Below are positions 17,502 to 27,630 of a stretch of DNA of 61,019 nucleotides, piece by piece; positions within the stretch are counted from its first letter, which is position 1; each line of letters begins with the position of its first letter. Source of the stretch: Alphaproteobacteria bacterium (GTDB taxonomy: Bacteria; Pseudomonadota; Alphaproteobacteria; CADEGL01); contig JAPLOM010000048.1 in the NCBI GenBank assembly GCA_026400755.1, forward strand, positions 7,085 through 68,103. Direction: 5' to 3'. Made by a program: the position numbers and the translations under genes. The notes below the pieces were generated by a model. The model saw only the letters and a list, made by a program, of their open reading frames with translations. It was not told the origin of the DNA and did no database searches.

Positions 17502-17523
17502 CCCCCCGGTTTCGTCTGTTGTC

Positions 17524-17543
17524 TATCGGAGGAAATACCGATA
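17524..17543. promoter_or_regulatory. Inverted repeat upstream of the lptF operon
   Basis: TATCGG and CCGATA form perfect 6-bp arms around an 8-base AGGAAATA spacer in the roughly 100-base gap before lptF. It could be an operator or a weak hairpin in the leader. TTGACG at 17549-17554 lies just after it, but no convincing -10 follows. Confidence 0.3.
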
Positions 17544-17606
17544 AACCTTTGACGTGGTTGGAATTTGGCCATCCGGCCCCTTGCGGACGGGACCAGCGGT
17601 GACCCC

Positions 17607-18725
17607 ATGACGGCGATCTGCCACTATATCTTGCGCCAGCTCTTCGAAGCGACGGTGTTCATCACCATCGTGCTGGCTTGCACCATCTGGCTGACGCAGT
17701 CTCTGCGCTTCGTCGAGCTGATCATCAATCGCGGCCTGTCGCTGGGCGCGTTCCTCTATTTGACTTCGCTTTTGCTGCCCAGCTTCTTGGTCATCATTCT
17801 GCCAGTCGCCCTGGCCTGCGCGATTCTCTACGTCTACAACAAGCTGACCATGGACAGCGAACTGGTGGTCCTGCGCGCGGCCGGGCTGAACCAGTTCCGG
17901 CTCGCGGAGCCTGCCCTGCTCATGGGCGCGGCGGTCAGCGTGATCTGCTTCAGCCTGTCTCTCTATTTCCTCCCAGCTTCGTTCCGGCAATTCAAAGACC
18001 TGGAATCGTCGATCCGCAACGACTATTCGGCCGTCTTCCTGCGGGAAGGTATGTTCAACACCGTTTCCGACGGCTTTACGGTCTATATCCGGGCACGGGA
18101 CAGTTCAGGCGAATGGCTTGGCATCCTGGTCCATGACAGCCGGGTTCCCGACAAGCCGGTCACGATGATGGCGGAGCGCGGCGCCATCCTGGCCACCGAG
18201 GACGGGCCGCGCGTGTTGCTGGTGGAAGGCAACCGGCAAGAGGTCGAGCGCCAAAGCGGACGGCTGTCCCTGCTCTATTTCGACCGCTACACCGTCGATC
18301 TGAGCCAATTCACGCGCGCGTCCGAGGACCGCTGGCGCGAACCGCCGGAGCGGTTTCTGAACGAGTTGTTTTATCCAGACCTCAGCGACCCAAACGACCG
18401 ACACTACGAGAAAAGCCTTCGCTCGGAAGGCCATCAGCGCTTGGTCGCGCCTCTGTATCCGATCGTCTACGCATTGATCGCGGCCACAGCGATGCTGTCG
18501 GGCCAATTTGACCGGCGGGGCCAAGCGCGCCGCATCGCGGCTGCCGTCGCCATCGTGGCCGTCGCTCAGACCGCGCAGATCGGATTTTCGAATGTGAGCG
18601 CGAAACTGCCCTTCATGATCATCATCATGTATCTGAGCCCATTCTTCTTCGCGGCTGGCGCGTTTTATTTGCTACTGCGCCACCAAAGATGGCGTCCGCG
18701 CGGCACCGTTTTGGCTTCGGCCTGA
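17607..18725 (+). CDS. lptF: LPS export ABC permease LptF
   Basis: A 372-residue YjgP/YjgQ-family permease. Hydrophobic helices lie near residues 12-32, 45-75 and in a C-terminal cluster around 285-360, with a periplasmic beta-jellyroll region between. LptF and LptG form the inner-membrane channel that, with the LptB ATPase, lifts LPS into the LptC-LptA bridge. The ATG at 17607 gives the family's usual N-terminus (YILRQLFEATVFI); a TTG at 17565 is the alternative. It is followed by lptG after 12 bases. Confidence 0.9.
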   Translation: MTAICHYILRQLFEATVFITIVLACTIWLTQSLRFVELIINRGLSLGAFLYLTSLLLPSFLVIILPVALACAILYVYNKLTMDSELVVLRAAGLNQFRLAEPALLMGAAVSVICFSLSLYFLPASFRQFKDLESSIRNDYSAVFLREGMFNTVSDGFTVYIRARDSSGEWLGILVHDSRVPDKPVTMMAERGAILATEDGPRVLLVEGNRQEVERQSGRLSLLYFDRYTVDLSQFTRASEDRWREPPERFLNELFYPDLSDPNDRHYEKSLRSEGHQRLVAPLYPIVYALIAATAMLSGQFDRRGQARRIAAAVAIVAVAQTAQIGFSNVSAKLPFMIIIMYLSPFFFAAGAFYLLLRHQRWRPRGTVLASA

Positions 18726-18737
18726 GGGGGGGCGGCT

Positions 18738-19835
18738 TTGCGAGTCTCCACCACCCTTTCGCGCTATGTCGGTCGGCACTTCATCATTTCGTGCCTGTCC
18801 GTCTTCGCGTTGCTGGCGACCCTGGCCTTCGTGATTGACCTGGTCGAGATGTTGCGGCGCTCCTCGTCTAAAGCCGACGCGACGTTTCGCGTCGTGCTCA
18901 GCATGTCGTTGCTGAAGCTCCCGAACATCTCCGAGCACTTGATGCCCTTCGCAGTGCTGTTCGGCGGCATGATCGCCTTCTCGCGCCTGGCCCGCAGCCG
19001 CGAGGTTATCGTCATGCGCTCGGCCGGCGTGTCCGTATGGCAGTTCCTGCTGCCCGTCATCGCCATTGCCTTCGCGATCGGCGTTTTCAAAGTCACGGCC
19101 TTCAATCCGATCGCCGCCGTGACGCTGTCGAAATTCGAGCAGCTCGAAAACAAATACCTCAAAGGCCGCTCTAGCCTGCTAGCCGTCTCACCTGCCGGCG
19201 TCTGGCTGCGGCAGGCCGACGCTTACGGTCAGTCCGTCGTCCATGCACGAAACGTGGCGCCGCGCGACATGGAGATGCAAGATTTCATCATCTTCCTCTA
19301 CGACACGCAGAACAGATTTGTCGGACGTATCGACGCGGCGAAGGCACGGTTGGAAAACGGCTACTGGCATTTGCACGACGCTTGGATCACGGGGCCGGAT
19401 CGGCCCGCGCGTCATGAAAATGAGTACCTTGTCCGCACCGATCTGACGGTCGCCAAGATTCAGGAAAGCTTCGCCACGCCGGCATCGATCTCGTTTTGGG
19501 AGATGCCGCGCTTCATCCGCCTCCTGGAGAACGCCGGCTTCTCGGGCTTGCGGCATCGCATCTATTGGTACGCCAAGCTGGCCGATCCCGCGCTTCTCTG
19601 CGCCATGGTCATCTTCTCCGCGGTGTTCACCCTGCGTATGAATTTGCGGCGCGGGGTGCCCGTGATGATGATCGGCGGCGGCTTGGCGACCGGCTTCTCA
19701 CTGTATTTCCTCTCCGACGTCGTGTTCGCACTCGGTGCGTCAGCCAGCGTGCCGATGATGCTGGCGGCATGGAGTCCCGCGGGAGCCAGCCTCCTGGTCG
19801 GTACGTCCATGCTGCTCTTCAGCGAAGAAGGCTGA
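18738..19835 (+). CDS. lptG: LPS export ABC permease LptG
   Basis: A 365-residue partner of LptF with the same architecture: N-terminal helices (LSRYVGRHFIISCLSVFALLA is the first, quoted in part), a periplasmic domain, and a C-terminal helical bundle ending near the ASVPMMLAAWSPAG segment. The start is TTG at 18738 after a GAGGGGGG purine run. No ATP-binding subunit (lptB) is in this window. Confidence 0.9.
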   Translation: MRVSTTLSRYVGRHFIISCLSVFALLATLAFVIDLVEMLRRSSSKADATFRVVLSMSLLKLPNISEHLMPFAVLFGGMIAFSRLARSREVIVMRSAGVSVWQFLLPVIAIAFAIGVFKVTAFNPIAAVTLSKFEQLENKYLKGRSSLLAVSPAGVWLRQADAYGQSVVHARNVAPRDMEMQDFIIFLYDTQNRFVGRIDAAKARLENGYWHLHDAWITGPDRPARHENEYLVRTDLTVAKIQESFATPASISFWEMPRFIRLLENAGFSGLRHRIYWYAKLADPALLCAMVIFSAVFTLRMNLRRGVPVMMIGGGLATGFSLYFLSDVVFALGASASVPMMLAAWSPAGASLLVGTSMLLFSEEG

Positions 19836-19841
19836 TGCGCG

Positions 19842-22025
19842 GTGCGCCGGCTGCTGGCACGCGCATTTTTGTTTTTGTGCCTTTCGGCAGGAGTGAACGG
19901 CGCAGGGGCCCAGAATCCTGCCGAGGGCGGCCCTATCGTCTTCACCGCGGACGAGGTCACTTATAACGAGGAACTCGGCATCGTCGTCGCGAGCGGCAAG
20001 GTCGAGTTTGCGCAGGGCGATCGCGTCCTCCAGGCCGACACGGTCACTTACAACCAAAAGACGAACATCGTCACGGCATCGGGCAATGTCAGCCTATTGA
20101 GCGAAAACGGCGACGTCATCTTCGCGAATTACGTCGAGATCACCGACGATCTGAAGAACGGCATCATTCGAGACATCGCCCTCCTACTGTCCGACCGGTC
20201 GCGCCTGGCCGGAGCGGGCGGCCGCCTCCAGGGCGGCACCAAGCGGGAGATCCGCAAAGGCGTCTATTCGCCTTGCGAACTGTGCCAAGAAAACAAAACG
20301 GCCCCGCCGTTGTGGCAGGTGAAATCCGTCGAGATCGTACACGACACCGAGACGAAGGAGATCGTCTACAAGGATGCATGGCTGGAAATGGGCGGCGTGC
20401 CCGTTCTCTACACGCCGTATCTGTCACACCCCGATCCGACCGTCACGCGCAAGAGCGGCTTCCTAACCCCGACCTACGGCAGCGATTCGCAGCTCGGCCT
20501 TATCCTGAAGACGCCCTATTTCTTCAATCTCGCGCCGGACAAGGACCTGACCGTCGAGCCAGTGTTCTTGACGAAGGAACGCCCTGCGATAGGCGGCGAA
20601 TATCGTCAACGGTTTACCAACGGCTTCCTGCAAACGTCAGGCAGCTATACCTACGTCGATACCGAGACGCCCAACGGCTTGGGAACGGTCGATAAATACA
20701 GCCGAGGGCATATGTTCGCCAAAGGCCTGTTTGACATCGATCCCACTTGGCGGGCCGGCTTCAACGGCGGCTACACCAGCGATGACACCTATCTGCGTAT
20801 GTATCGGATTTCATCTCAACCGATGATCGTAACGCGACCGTTCGTCGAGGGCTTCCGCGGTAATAACTACGCATCCATGCAAGGCTACTACTTCCGCGGC
20901 CTGCGCCAGGAGGACGACGAGTCCACCAGCCCCATCGTCGCCCCTTTGATGGACTATAATTACGTTAGCTTCGCGGACAAAATCGGTGGGCGTTGGTTCG
21001 GGAACGGCAACCTCATGCTGTTGACGCGGCAAGAAGGCGCTGACAGCCACCGCCTTTCCTCGCAAGTTGGCTACAGCCGTCCCTACACCACGACGCGCGG
21101 CGACGTGTGGACAACCACCGTCGTCTGGCAGAACGACGTCTATAACGTCAACAACGTCACCCCCACGACCGAACCGGGCACGGTGCTCAGCGGATGGACG
21201 GGCCGTTCCCTTCCGCAGGCACGGCTCGACTGGAAGTATCCATTCGTCCGCGAAATGGGCACATTCCGGCAGATCATCGAACCCGTGGCGTCATTCATTG
21301 TCGCGCCCAACGGCGGCAACCCGATGAAGATTCCGGGCGAGGACACGGCCGACTTCGAATTCGACGACACCAATCTCTTCAACACGAACCGGTTGGGCGG
21401 CCTGGACCAGGTCGAAAGCTCCCAGCGCGTCATCTACGGCCTTCGCGCCATGGCTCTCGGAAACACGGGCGGCCGTAGCGAACTGTTCTTCGGACAAAGT
21501 TACCGCGTCACGCGCGACGACCAGCTTTTCCAGGACGGCTCGGGTTTGGAAGACAACCTGTCCGACTATGTCGGCCGGCTTCGCATCTCACCGTCGCGGT
21601 ATTTCGACACGCTGTATCGCTTCCGCTTCAACCATGACACGCTGGCTTCGGAACGGAACGAGGTGGCCGCCACTATGGGCGTTCGGGCGCTTCGCTTGAC
21701 CACCAGCTACCTCTATTTTCGCGACAATGCGCTCCTCAGCAAGACCGGCTCCAGCCAGCAGATCGCGGTGGGCCTGAATTCACAGATGACGAAGCGTTTC
21801 TCAGGACGGGCCTCGATGGTACGCAACCTCAGCGGTATCGATGAGGGGCCTCTGTCCTACGCCTTCGGGCTTACCTATGAAGATGAGTGCTTCCTGTTTG
21901 ACGCCCGCGCGGCCCGCAGCTACGCGGTCGACCGCGACTTTATCCCCAAGAACATGTTCTTGTTCAGGGTGGTTTTCAAAACGCTTGGTGAGTTCCAGAC
22001 GTCAGGCTCAGCATCCAATCAATGA
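19842..22025 (+). CDS. lptD: LPS-assembly outer-membrane protein LptD
   Basis: A 727-residue protein with a signal peptide cut near AGAQ. An OstA/LptA-like beta-jellyroll follows (VTYNEELGIVVASGKVEF, DTVTYNQKTNIVTASGNV), then a long beta-barrel domain ending in Phe-rich strands. SPCELCQ supplies a conserved cysteine pair and DECFLFDAR one C-terminal cysteine, the residues that form disulfides between jellyroll and barrel in this family. It inserts LPS into the outer leaflet together with LptE, which is not seen here. The start is GTG at 19842; its stop overlaps surA. Confidence 0.92.
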   Translation: MRRLLARAFLFLCLSAGVNGAGAQNPAEGGPIVFTADEVTYNEELGIVVASGKVEFAQGDRVLQADTVTYNQKTNIVTASGNVSLLSENGDVIFANYVEITDDLKNGIIRDIALLLSDRSRLAGAGGRLQGGTKREIRKGVYSPCELCQENKTAPPLWQVKSVEIVHDTETKEIVYKDAWLEMGGVPVLYTPYLSHPDPTVTRKSGFLTPTYGSDSQLGLILKTPYFFNLAPDKDLTVEPVFLTKERPAIGGEYRQRFTNGFLQTSGSYTYVDTETPNGLGTVDKYSRGHMFAKGLFDIDPTWRAGFNGGYTSDDTYLRMYRISSQPMIVTRPFVEGFRGNNYASMQGYYFRGLRQEDDESTSPIVAPLMDYNYVSFADKIGGRWFGNGNLMLLTRQEGADSHRLSSQVGYSRPYTTTRGDVWTTTVVWQNDVYNVNNVTPTTEPGTVLSGWTGRSLPQARLDWKYPFVREMGTFRQIIEPVASFIVAPNGGNPMKIPGEDTADFEFDDTNLFNTNRLGGLDQVESSQRVIYGLRAMALGNTGGRSELFFGQSYRVTRDDQLFQDGSGLEDNLSDYVGRLRISPSRYFDTLYRFRFNHDTLASERNEVAATMGVRALRLTTSYLYFRDNALLSKTGSSQQIAVGLNSQMTKRFSGRASMVRNLSGIDEGPLSYAFGLTYEDECFLFDARAARSYAVDRDFIPKNMFLFRVVFKTLGEFQTSGSASNQ

Positions 22026-23368
22026 GGTTCTTAACTCCACGCTCCGAGACGCTTGCAAGACGGCAGCGCTTGCCTAGAGTGGCACCCCGCATGTTGCTGC
22101 CGACAAAAGCATTTCGCCTGATGTTCGCCTTCGCCACCCTGATGACAGCCGCGGGCGCGATTTCAACCGCCAGCCGCGCGCAGGATGTGGGACATATCGC
22201 GGCGGTGGTCAACGACGAGGTGATCTCCGTCTACGACCTGAATGCGCGCACCCGCGTCATCATGTCCTCGACGCGGCTGCCCGATAACGCGGAGACACGG
22301 CGCCGTCTGGTGCCACAGATCCTGCGCTCGCTGATCGACGAGAAGCTGCAGCTTCAAGAGGCCAAACGCCTGAATATCGGCGTGACGAACGAAGAGCTGG
22401 CCGAAGCGTTCCGCACCATCGAAAAGCAGAACGGCATGCCAGCGGGCAAGCTGAAGGACGCCGTCGAAAGCGCCGGCATCCCCTTCACGACGATCGAAAG
22501 CCAGACCCGGTCGGCTCTGGCATGGGGCAAGGTGGTGCGACGGCAGATTCGCAACCTGGTCCAGGTCGGCCCCGAAGAAGTCCAGGACGAGATCGCCCGC
22601 CTGGAAGCGGCGCGTAACAGACCGCAGAGCCTGGCGTCCGAAATTTTTCTGTCGGTCGATTCGATCAACCAGGAAGACGAGGTCCGCAACGCCGCGATTC
22701 GGCTGGCCGAACAGGTCCGGGGCGGCGCCGCGTTCGAAGCCATGGCCCGGCAATTCTCGCAAAGCGCCAGCGCGGCCAACGGCGGCGATCTCGGCTGGGT
22801 CGTGCCGGGTACCCTGCCGGAGGAATTGGACAGCGCCTTGACGCGGCTTCAACCCGGCCAGATCACGGACCCCATCCGATCCGTTGCCGGCTATCATATC
22901 CTTCTGCTGCGCGACAGACAGGTGCGCGGCGGGCCGGGCACGGACGACACCACGGTCGGGCTACAGTACGTCTTCCTCAAGCTGCCCCAGACTCCGACGG
23001 CCGAGGACAAGGAAAACATGATGTCGATCGCCAAGCTTGTCCGGGAAAACGCCCAGGACTGCGCCGACATGGCGAAATTGCGCGGCGAGGTGGGCGGCGC
23101 CCAGTTTCCGCTGCCCGAAAAAGCCAAGATGAAGGACATGTCCGAAAACCTGCGCGCGATCATCGGGAACCTCGAAGTCGGCAAGCCGAGCGAACCGGTT
23201 CCGATCGCAAACGGTGTGCTGGTCATCATGGTGTGCAGCAAGGAGAAGGACGAGGGGTTGAACCCGGAAGACGTCGAAGCCCAGCTCTCGGAAGAAAAGA
23301 TCGAGATTCAGGCGCGCCGCTACATGCGCGACCTCCGCCGCTCGGCCTTCATCGACATCCGGGTATGA
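22022..23368 (+). CDS. surA: Periplasmic chaperone / peptidyl-prolyl isomerase SurA
   Basis: A 448-residue protein beginning in an ATGA overlap with lptD. An internal ATG at 22091 would give a cleaner signal peptide (MLLPTKAFRLMFAFATL) and may be the true start. The N-terminal SurA domain starts AAVVNDEVISVYDL. A parvulin domain follows around residues 205-300 (FSQSASAANGGDLGWV, ITDPIRSVAGYHILLL). SurA escorts outer-membrane proteins, LptD among them, which explains the conserved gene order. Confidence 0.92.
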   Translation: MRFLTPRSETLARRQRLPRVAPRMLLPTKAFRLMFAFATLMTAAGAISTASRAQDVGHIAAVVNDEVISVYDLNARTRVIMSSTRLPDNAETRRRLVPQILRSLIDEKLQLQEAKRLNIGVTNEELAEAFRTIEKQNGMPAGKLKDAVESAGIPFTTIESQTRSALAWGKVVRRQIRNLVQVGPEEVQDEIARLEAARNRPQSLASEIFLSVDSINQEDEVRNAAIRLAEQVRGGAAFEAMARQFSQSASAANGGDLGWVVPGTLPEELDSALTRLQPGQITDPIRSVAGYHILLLRDRQVRGGPGTDDTTVGLQYVFLKLPQTPTAEDKENMMSIAKLVRENAQDCADMAKLRGEVGGAQFPLPEKAKMKDMSENLRAIIGNLEVGKPSEPVPIANGVLVIMVCSKEKDEGLNPEDVEAQLSEEKIEIQARRYMRDLRRSAFIDIRV

Positions 23369-24390
23369 CCGCCCGCCAATCCAGCATGCCGCCCTTGGCC
23401 GTGACCTCCGGTGAGCCAGCCGGTATCGGTCCCGAAATCACGATCAAGGCCTGGCATGCGACGCGGCGCGAGGGCCCGCCATTTTTCTTTCTCGGCGACC
23501 CCGACCAGATTTCCCAAGCGGCGGTACGCATGGGCCTTGCGACCGAGATTGCTGTGATTGCGCGCGCGGATGAGGCTGCGGCGGCCTTCCCGAGGTCGCT
23601 TCCCGTCCTGCCCGAGAAACTGACGGTCCCGGTGGTGCCGGGCAGTCCCGATCCGCGAAACGCGAATGCCGTTCTGTCGTCGATCCGGCGCGCCGTCGAA
23701 CTGGTCCGCGCGGGCGAAGCCGGCGCCGTGGTCACCAACCCGATTCACAAGGGCGTACTTTACGAGGCCGGCTTCCGCCATCCCGGCCACACAGAATTTC
23801 TGGCCGAACTGGCGGGCGGCGGCGAACGGCCGGTGATGATGCTGGCCTGCCCCGAGCTGCGCGTGGTTCCCGTCACCGTCCACCTGTCGCTGGCCGACGC
23901 CGTAAAGGCGCTGAAGCGAACCGAGATCGTGGCCTGCGGAGAGATCACTGCCCACGCGTTGCGCATCGATTTCGGCATTGCCGATCCCGTTCTCGCCGTC
24001 GCGGGCCTCAACCCCCACGCGGGCGAAGGCGGCCATTTGGGGCGCGAGGAGATCGAGGTGATCGCGCCCGCGATCGAGGAACTGCGCGCCAAGGGCATTC
24101 GCGTGAAGGGCCCCGCACCGGCCGACACCCTGTTCCATCCCCGCGCGCGCGCATCCGTCAGTGCCGTGCTCTGCATGTATCACGACCAAGCGCTGATCCC
24201 ATTGAAGACCATCGACTTCGACGGCGGCGTGAACGTGACGCTCGGTCTTCCCTTCGTGCGCACCTCGCCCGACCACGGCACCGCCTTCGATATCGCCGGC
24301 ACGGGCAAGGCCAACGCGGACAGCCTGATCGCATCCTTGCGCATGGGCGCGGACATGGCGGCGCGGCGCGCGGCCCATGCCGCGAGATGA
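23365..24390 (+). CDS. pdxA: 4-hydroxythreonine-4-phosphate dehydrogenase
   Basis: A 341-residue enzyme of vitamin B6 synthesis that oxidises 4-phosphohydroxy-L-threonine with NAD(P). Motifs are [14 protein letters not shown] at the N-terminus, [24 protein letters not shown], and a metal-binding histidine in [11 protein letters not shown]. The ATG at 23365 overlaps the surA stop (ATGA). Its own stop overlaps rsmA in the same way, completing the surA-pdxA-rsmA cassette known from many Proteobacteria. Confidence 0.95.
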   Translation: MTARQSSMPPLAVTSGEPAGIGPEITIKAWHATRREGPPFFFLGDPDQISQAAVRMGLATEIAVIARADEAAAAFPRSLPVLPEKLTVPVVPGSPDPRNANAVLSSIRRAVELVRAGEAGAVVTNPIHKGVLYEAGFRHPGHTEFLAELAGGGERPVMMLACPELRVVPVTVHLSLADAVKALKRTEIVACGEITAHALRIDFGIADPVLAVAGLNPHAGEGGHLGREEIEVIAPAIEELRAKGIRVKGPAPADTLFHPRARASVSAVLCMYHDQALIPLKTIDFDGGVNVTLGLPFVRTSPDHGTAFDIAGTGKANADSLIASLRMGADMAARRAAHAAR

Positions 24391-25226
24391 CGACTTCCGC
24401 CCTGCCGCCGCTGCGCGAGGTCGTGAAGCGCCACGGCATCGCCGCCAAACGCGGCCTGGGTCAACATTTCCTCTTCGACCTTAACCTTACCGGGCGCATC
24501 GCCCGCACGGCGGGGTCCCTGGCCGGCAAGACCGTGATCGAGGTCGGTCCCGGCCCCGGCGGCCTGACCCGCGCCCTGCTCGACGCGGGCGCCGAGCGCT
24601 TGGTGGTCATCGAACGCGATTCCCGCTGCATCGACGCGTTGCGCGAGATCGCGGACGCCTATCCGAACCGGCTGGAGATCCTGGAAAACGATGCGCTGGA
24701 AATCCGCGCCGCTTCGCTGGGACCGCCACCGCGCGTGATCGTGTCGAACCTGCCGTACAACATCTCTACCGTGCTGTTGCGCAACTGGCTCGACGAGCTG
24801 GATGCGATCGAAAGCATGACCCTGATGTTCCAGCGCGAAGTCGCGCAGCGTCTCGCGGCGCCGCCGGGCGGCAAGGATTACGGGCGGCTGAGCGTCCTCA
24901 CCCAATGGCTCTGCAAGGTCTCGCTGGCGTTCTCACTGCCCGCCGCAGCCTTCACGCCGCCGCCCAAGATCGATTCCAGCGTGGTGCGCTTCACCCCACG
25001 CCCCGCCCCTCTCGCGCCCGCGCGCAAGGATATCCTGGAGAAGACGACAGCGGCCGCTTTCGGCCAGCGCCGCAAGATGCTGCGCGCCAGCCTGCGCAGT
25101 CTGGGCGGCGACGCGGAAGCGCTGCTGGCGGAGGCCGGCATCGAGCCGACCCGGCGAGCGGAGACATTGAGCGTCGTGGAGTTCTGCGCGCTAGCCCGCG
25201 CAGTCGAAAAGCGCGAGACGGCTTAA
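24387..25226 (+). CDS. rsmA: 16S rRNA (adenine1518/1519-N6) dimethyltransferase
   Basis: A 279-residue KsgA/RsmA-type methyltransferase that dimethylates the two adenines of the 3'-terminal 16S rRNA hairpin. It shows [10 protein letters not shown], motif [17 protein letters not shown], the acidic ribose contact VVIERD and the catalytic NLPYN. A C-terminal helical domain completes the normal length. Its stop overlaps the stop of the convergent gmk gene through a shared TTAA. Confidence 0.95.
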   Translation: MTTSALPPLREVVKRHGIAAKRGLGQHFLFDLNLTGRIARTAGSLAGKTVIEVGPGPGGLTRALLDAGAERLVVIERDSRCIDALREIADAYPNRLEILENDALEIRAASLGPPPRVIVSNLPYNISTVLLRNWLDELDAIESMTLMFQREVAQRLAAPPGGKDYGRLSVLTQWLCKVSLAFSLPAAAFTPPPKIDSSVVRFTPRPAPLAPARKDILEKTTAAAFGQRRKMLRASLRSLGGDAEALLAEAGIEPTRRAETLSVVEFCALARAVEKRETA

Positions 25227-25858
25227 GCCTGCGTCAGGCCGACCACGAAATCGCGTAAACCCACTTGGCGGGCGCGGCGCAACCGCTCGGCGGTCAGGAT
25301 GGCCCGCACCGAGGCCACGCTGTGCTCGATGTCCTGGTTGATGATGATGTAGTCGTATTCCGCCCAATGACTCATCTCGTCGGACGCCTTGGCCATGCGG
25401 CCGGCAACGACCTCCGGCGTATCCTGGGCGCGACTGTGTAGCCGCTTCTCAAGCTCGGCGAACGACGGCGGCAGGACGAACACGCTGACCACGTCGTCAC
25501 GCGACGTTTGCTTAAGCTGCTGAGTTCCCTGCCAGTCGATGTCGAAGAGAACGTCCCGGCCGGAAGTCAGGGCCGCTTCGACCGGCTTGCGCGGCGTGCC
25601 GTACCGGTTTCCGAACACCTCGGCGTGTTCCAGCATGTCACCTTGCCCGATCATGCCTTCGAACGCGATGGCGTCGACGAAATGGTAATCAACCCCCAGT
25701 ATCTCGCCCGGACGCTTGGGCCGCGTGGTGCACGAGACGGACATGGTCAGGGTGGCGTCGCGTTCCAAGAGCAGGCGGGACAGCGTGGTCTTGCCCGCGC
25801 CTGACGGGGACGACAGGACCAGCATGATGCCGCGGCGGCGGATGTTCGGTGCGTTCAT
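25223..25858 (-). CDS. gmk: Guanylate kinase
   Basis: A 211-residue kinase converting GMP to GDP. The P-loop [10 protein letters not shown] lies at residues 16-25. The GMP-binding segment [21 protein letters not shown] follows (quoted in part), and the DIDWQG motif is intact. It is transcribed with yicC, two bases upstream. Confidence 0.95.
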   Translation of the reverse strand: MNAPNIRRRGIMLVLSSPSGAGKTTLSRLLLERDATLTMSVSCTTRPKRPGEILGVDYHFVDAIAFEGMIGQGDMLEHAEVFGNRYGTPRKPVEAALTSGRDVLFDIDWQGTQQLKQTSRDDVVSVFVLPPSFAELEKRLHSRAQDTPEVVAGRMAKASDEMSHWAEYDYIIINQDIEHSVASVRAILTAERLRRARQVGLRDFVVGLTQA

Positions 25859-25860
25859 CT

Positions 25861-26751
25861 CTATTCGATGTTCTGGATCTGCTCGCGCAACTGCTCGACC
25901 GAGGCCTTGAGCTTGAGCCCAATTGCGGTCAGTTCCACGTCACCCGACTTCGAGCACAGAGTGTTGGCCTCACGGTTGAATTCCTGGCACAAGAAATCGA
26001 GCGGTCGTCCCACCGCGCCGTCCTTGGCTATCAACTCGCGCGCCGCCGAAATGTGGGCATCGAGGCGATCCAATTCTTCACGGATGTCCGCCTTGGTCGC
26101 CAGCAGAGCCACTTCCTGGACGAGCCTGTCCTCCGGCAAGGCGCGCGATGCGTCGAGAAGTTCGACCAACTGCATCTTCAGCCGCGCCTTGATGGCCTCG
26201 GGCCGCGCCGCGGCCGTTCGCGCGGCGGCATCGCACAACGCAGCGATTTCGCTCAGCAGCGTTTCGATCACGGCGGCCAGACGGGCACCTTCTCGCGCAC
26301 GCGTCTGGGTCAACTCCGTCGCGGTTTCGTCGAGCGAGGTCAGGATCGCGGCATCGCGCCGCTCGATTTCCTCGGACGCATCGGGCGCCGTCTCAACCAC
26401 ATCGACGACGCCGCGCACCGCGAGCAGCGCATCCAAGCGCAAGGGCGCGGCGTCCACTCGGCGGGCATAGCGCGCCTGTACCGCCAGCAACTGATCCAGC
26501 ACCAGCTCGTTGACGACGACACGCTGTCCGGCTTCCGCCCGCTCCAGGGCCAACTGGACGGTGACGTTGCCGCGCCGCAAATGCTTCGCGAGCGCCGCGC
26601 GCGCGGCAGTTTCGAGGTGGTCGAGGCCGGGGGGAAGGCGGAAGCGAAGCTCGAGGCTTCGGCCGTTGACGCTTTTCAGCTCCCAGATCCAGCGCGCCGC
26701 GCCTAAGTGGCCGGAATGGCGGGCGAATCCTGTCATGCTGGAGACGGCCAC
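25861..26751 (-). CDS. YicC-family endoribonuclease
   Basis: A 296-residue YicC-like protein. The N-terminal block SSMTGFARHSG and the C-terminal DUF1732 block (GRPLDFLCQEFNREANT, then Cys and Ser) are both present. E. coli YicC is reported to be an RNase. I chose the GTG at 26751 because GAGG lies five bases before it and family members normally carry three to five residues before SMTGFAR. The central region is helical and rich in Ala and Arg. It stands directly upstream of gmk. Confidence 0.85.
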   Translation of the reverse strand: MAVSSMTGFARHSGHLGAARWIWELKSVNGRSLELRFRLPPGLDHLETAARAALAKHLRRGNVTVQLALERAEAGQRVVVNELVLDQLLAVQARYARRVDAAPLRLDALLAVRGVVDVVETAPDASEEIERRDAAILTSLDETATELTQTRAREGARLAAVIETLLSEIAALCDAAARTAAARPEAIKARLKMQLVELLDASRALPEDRLVQEVALLATKADIREELDRLDAHISAARELIAKDGAVGRPLDFLCQEFNREANTLCSKSGDVELTAIGLKLKASVEQLREQIQNIE

Positions 26752-26837
26752 GGCGACCTCAATGAACACGGATATTGCGGTATTGGACGACCCGGCCACT
26801 ATATACTGTGGGGAAAAGGCCAACAACAGGAGCGTCC

Positions 26838-27629
26838 ATGAGGGTGCCGACGAGCGTGTTGCTCAGCGGGGCTTCAAGCGGGATCGGCGCGGCGCTGGCG
26901 GTCGCCTATGCGCGCGAGGGCGCGCGATTGGCGCTGGGCGGCCGCGATGCGGCGCGCCTAGACGCCGTCGCGGGACGCTGCCGGGCCGTGGGCGCACAGG
27001 TATCGACCGCCCTCGTCGACGTGACCGACCGCGCGGCGACCGCTTCCTGGGTCGCCAATGCCGACGCCGATCTGGTGATCGCGAACGCGGGCATCTCGGC
27101 CGGCACGGGCGGCGAAGGCGAAAGCGACGCGCAGGTGCGGCGCATCTTCGCCGTCAACGTCGACGGCCTGTTCAACACGGTCCATCCGGCCATCGAAGTT
27201 TTGCGCGCGCGGACGCCCGCACCGGGCGGGCGGCGCGGCCAGATCGCGATCATGGCCTCGCTGGCGGGCTTCCACGGCTTCGCAGGCGCACCCGCCTACT
27301 GCGCCAGCAAGGCGGCGGTGAAGGTCTATGGCGAGGCGTTGCGGCCCGACCTCGGCGTGCACGGCATCGGCGTGTCGGTGATCTGTCCCGGCTACGTGCG
27401 CAGCGCCATGACCGACGCCAACGACTTCCCCATGCCGTTCCTGATGGATGCGGACAAGGCGGCCGAGATCATCCAGCGCGGCCTCGCGCGCAACGCCGCG
27501 CGCATCGCCTTCCCCTTCCCCATGTACGCGGCCGCATGGCTGTGCGGCGCCTTGCCACCCGGATGGCTCGACAGCCTCATGCGCCGTTTGCCGCGCAAGA
27601 GCAGCGCGATCTCGGCGAACCGGCTCTAA
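26838..27629 (+). CDS. SDR-family oxidoreductase
   Basis: A 263-residue short-chain dehydrogenase with an intact active site: cofactor motif LSGASSGIGAAL near residue 9, IANAGIS, serine in IMASLAG, and Tyr/Lys in AYCASKAAV. Substrate unknown; the C-terminal stretch (FPFPMYAAAWLCG) is hydrophobic, so membrane association is possible. The start ATG at 26838 has AGGAG seven bases upstream. It converges on mltG with one base between the stops. Confidence 0.8.
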   Translation: MRVPTSVLLSGASSGIGAALAVAYAREGARLALGGRDAARLDAVAGRCRAVGAQVSTALVDVTDRAATASWVANADADLVIANAGISAGTGGEGESDAQVRRIFAVNVDGLFNTVHPAIEVLRARTPAPGGRRGQIAIMASLAGFHGFAGAPAYCASKAAVKVYGEALRPDLGVHGIGVSVICPGYVRSAMTDANDFPMPFLMDADKAAEIIQRGLARNAARIAFPFPMYAAAWLCGALPPGWLDSLMRRLPRKSSAISANRL

Positions 27630-27630
27630 C

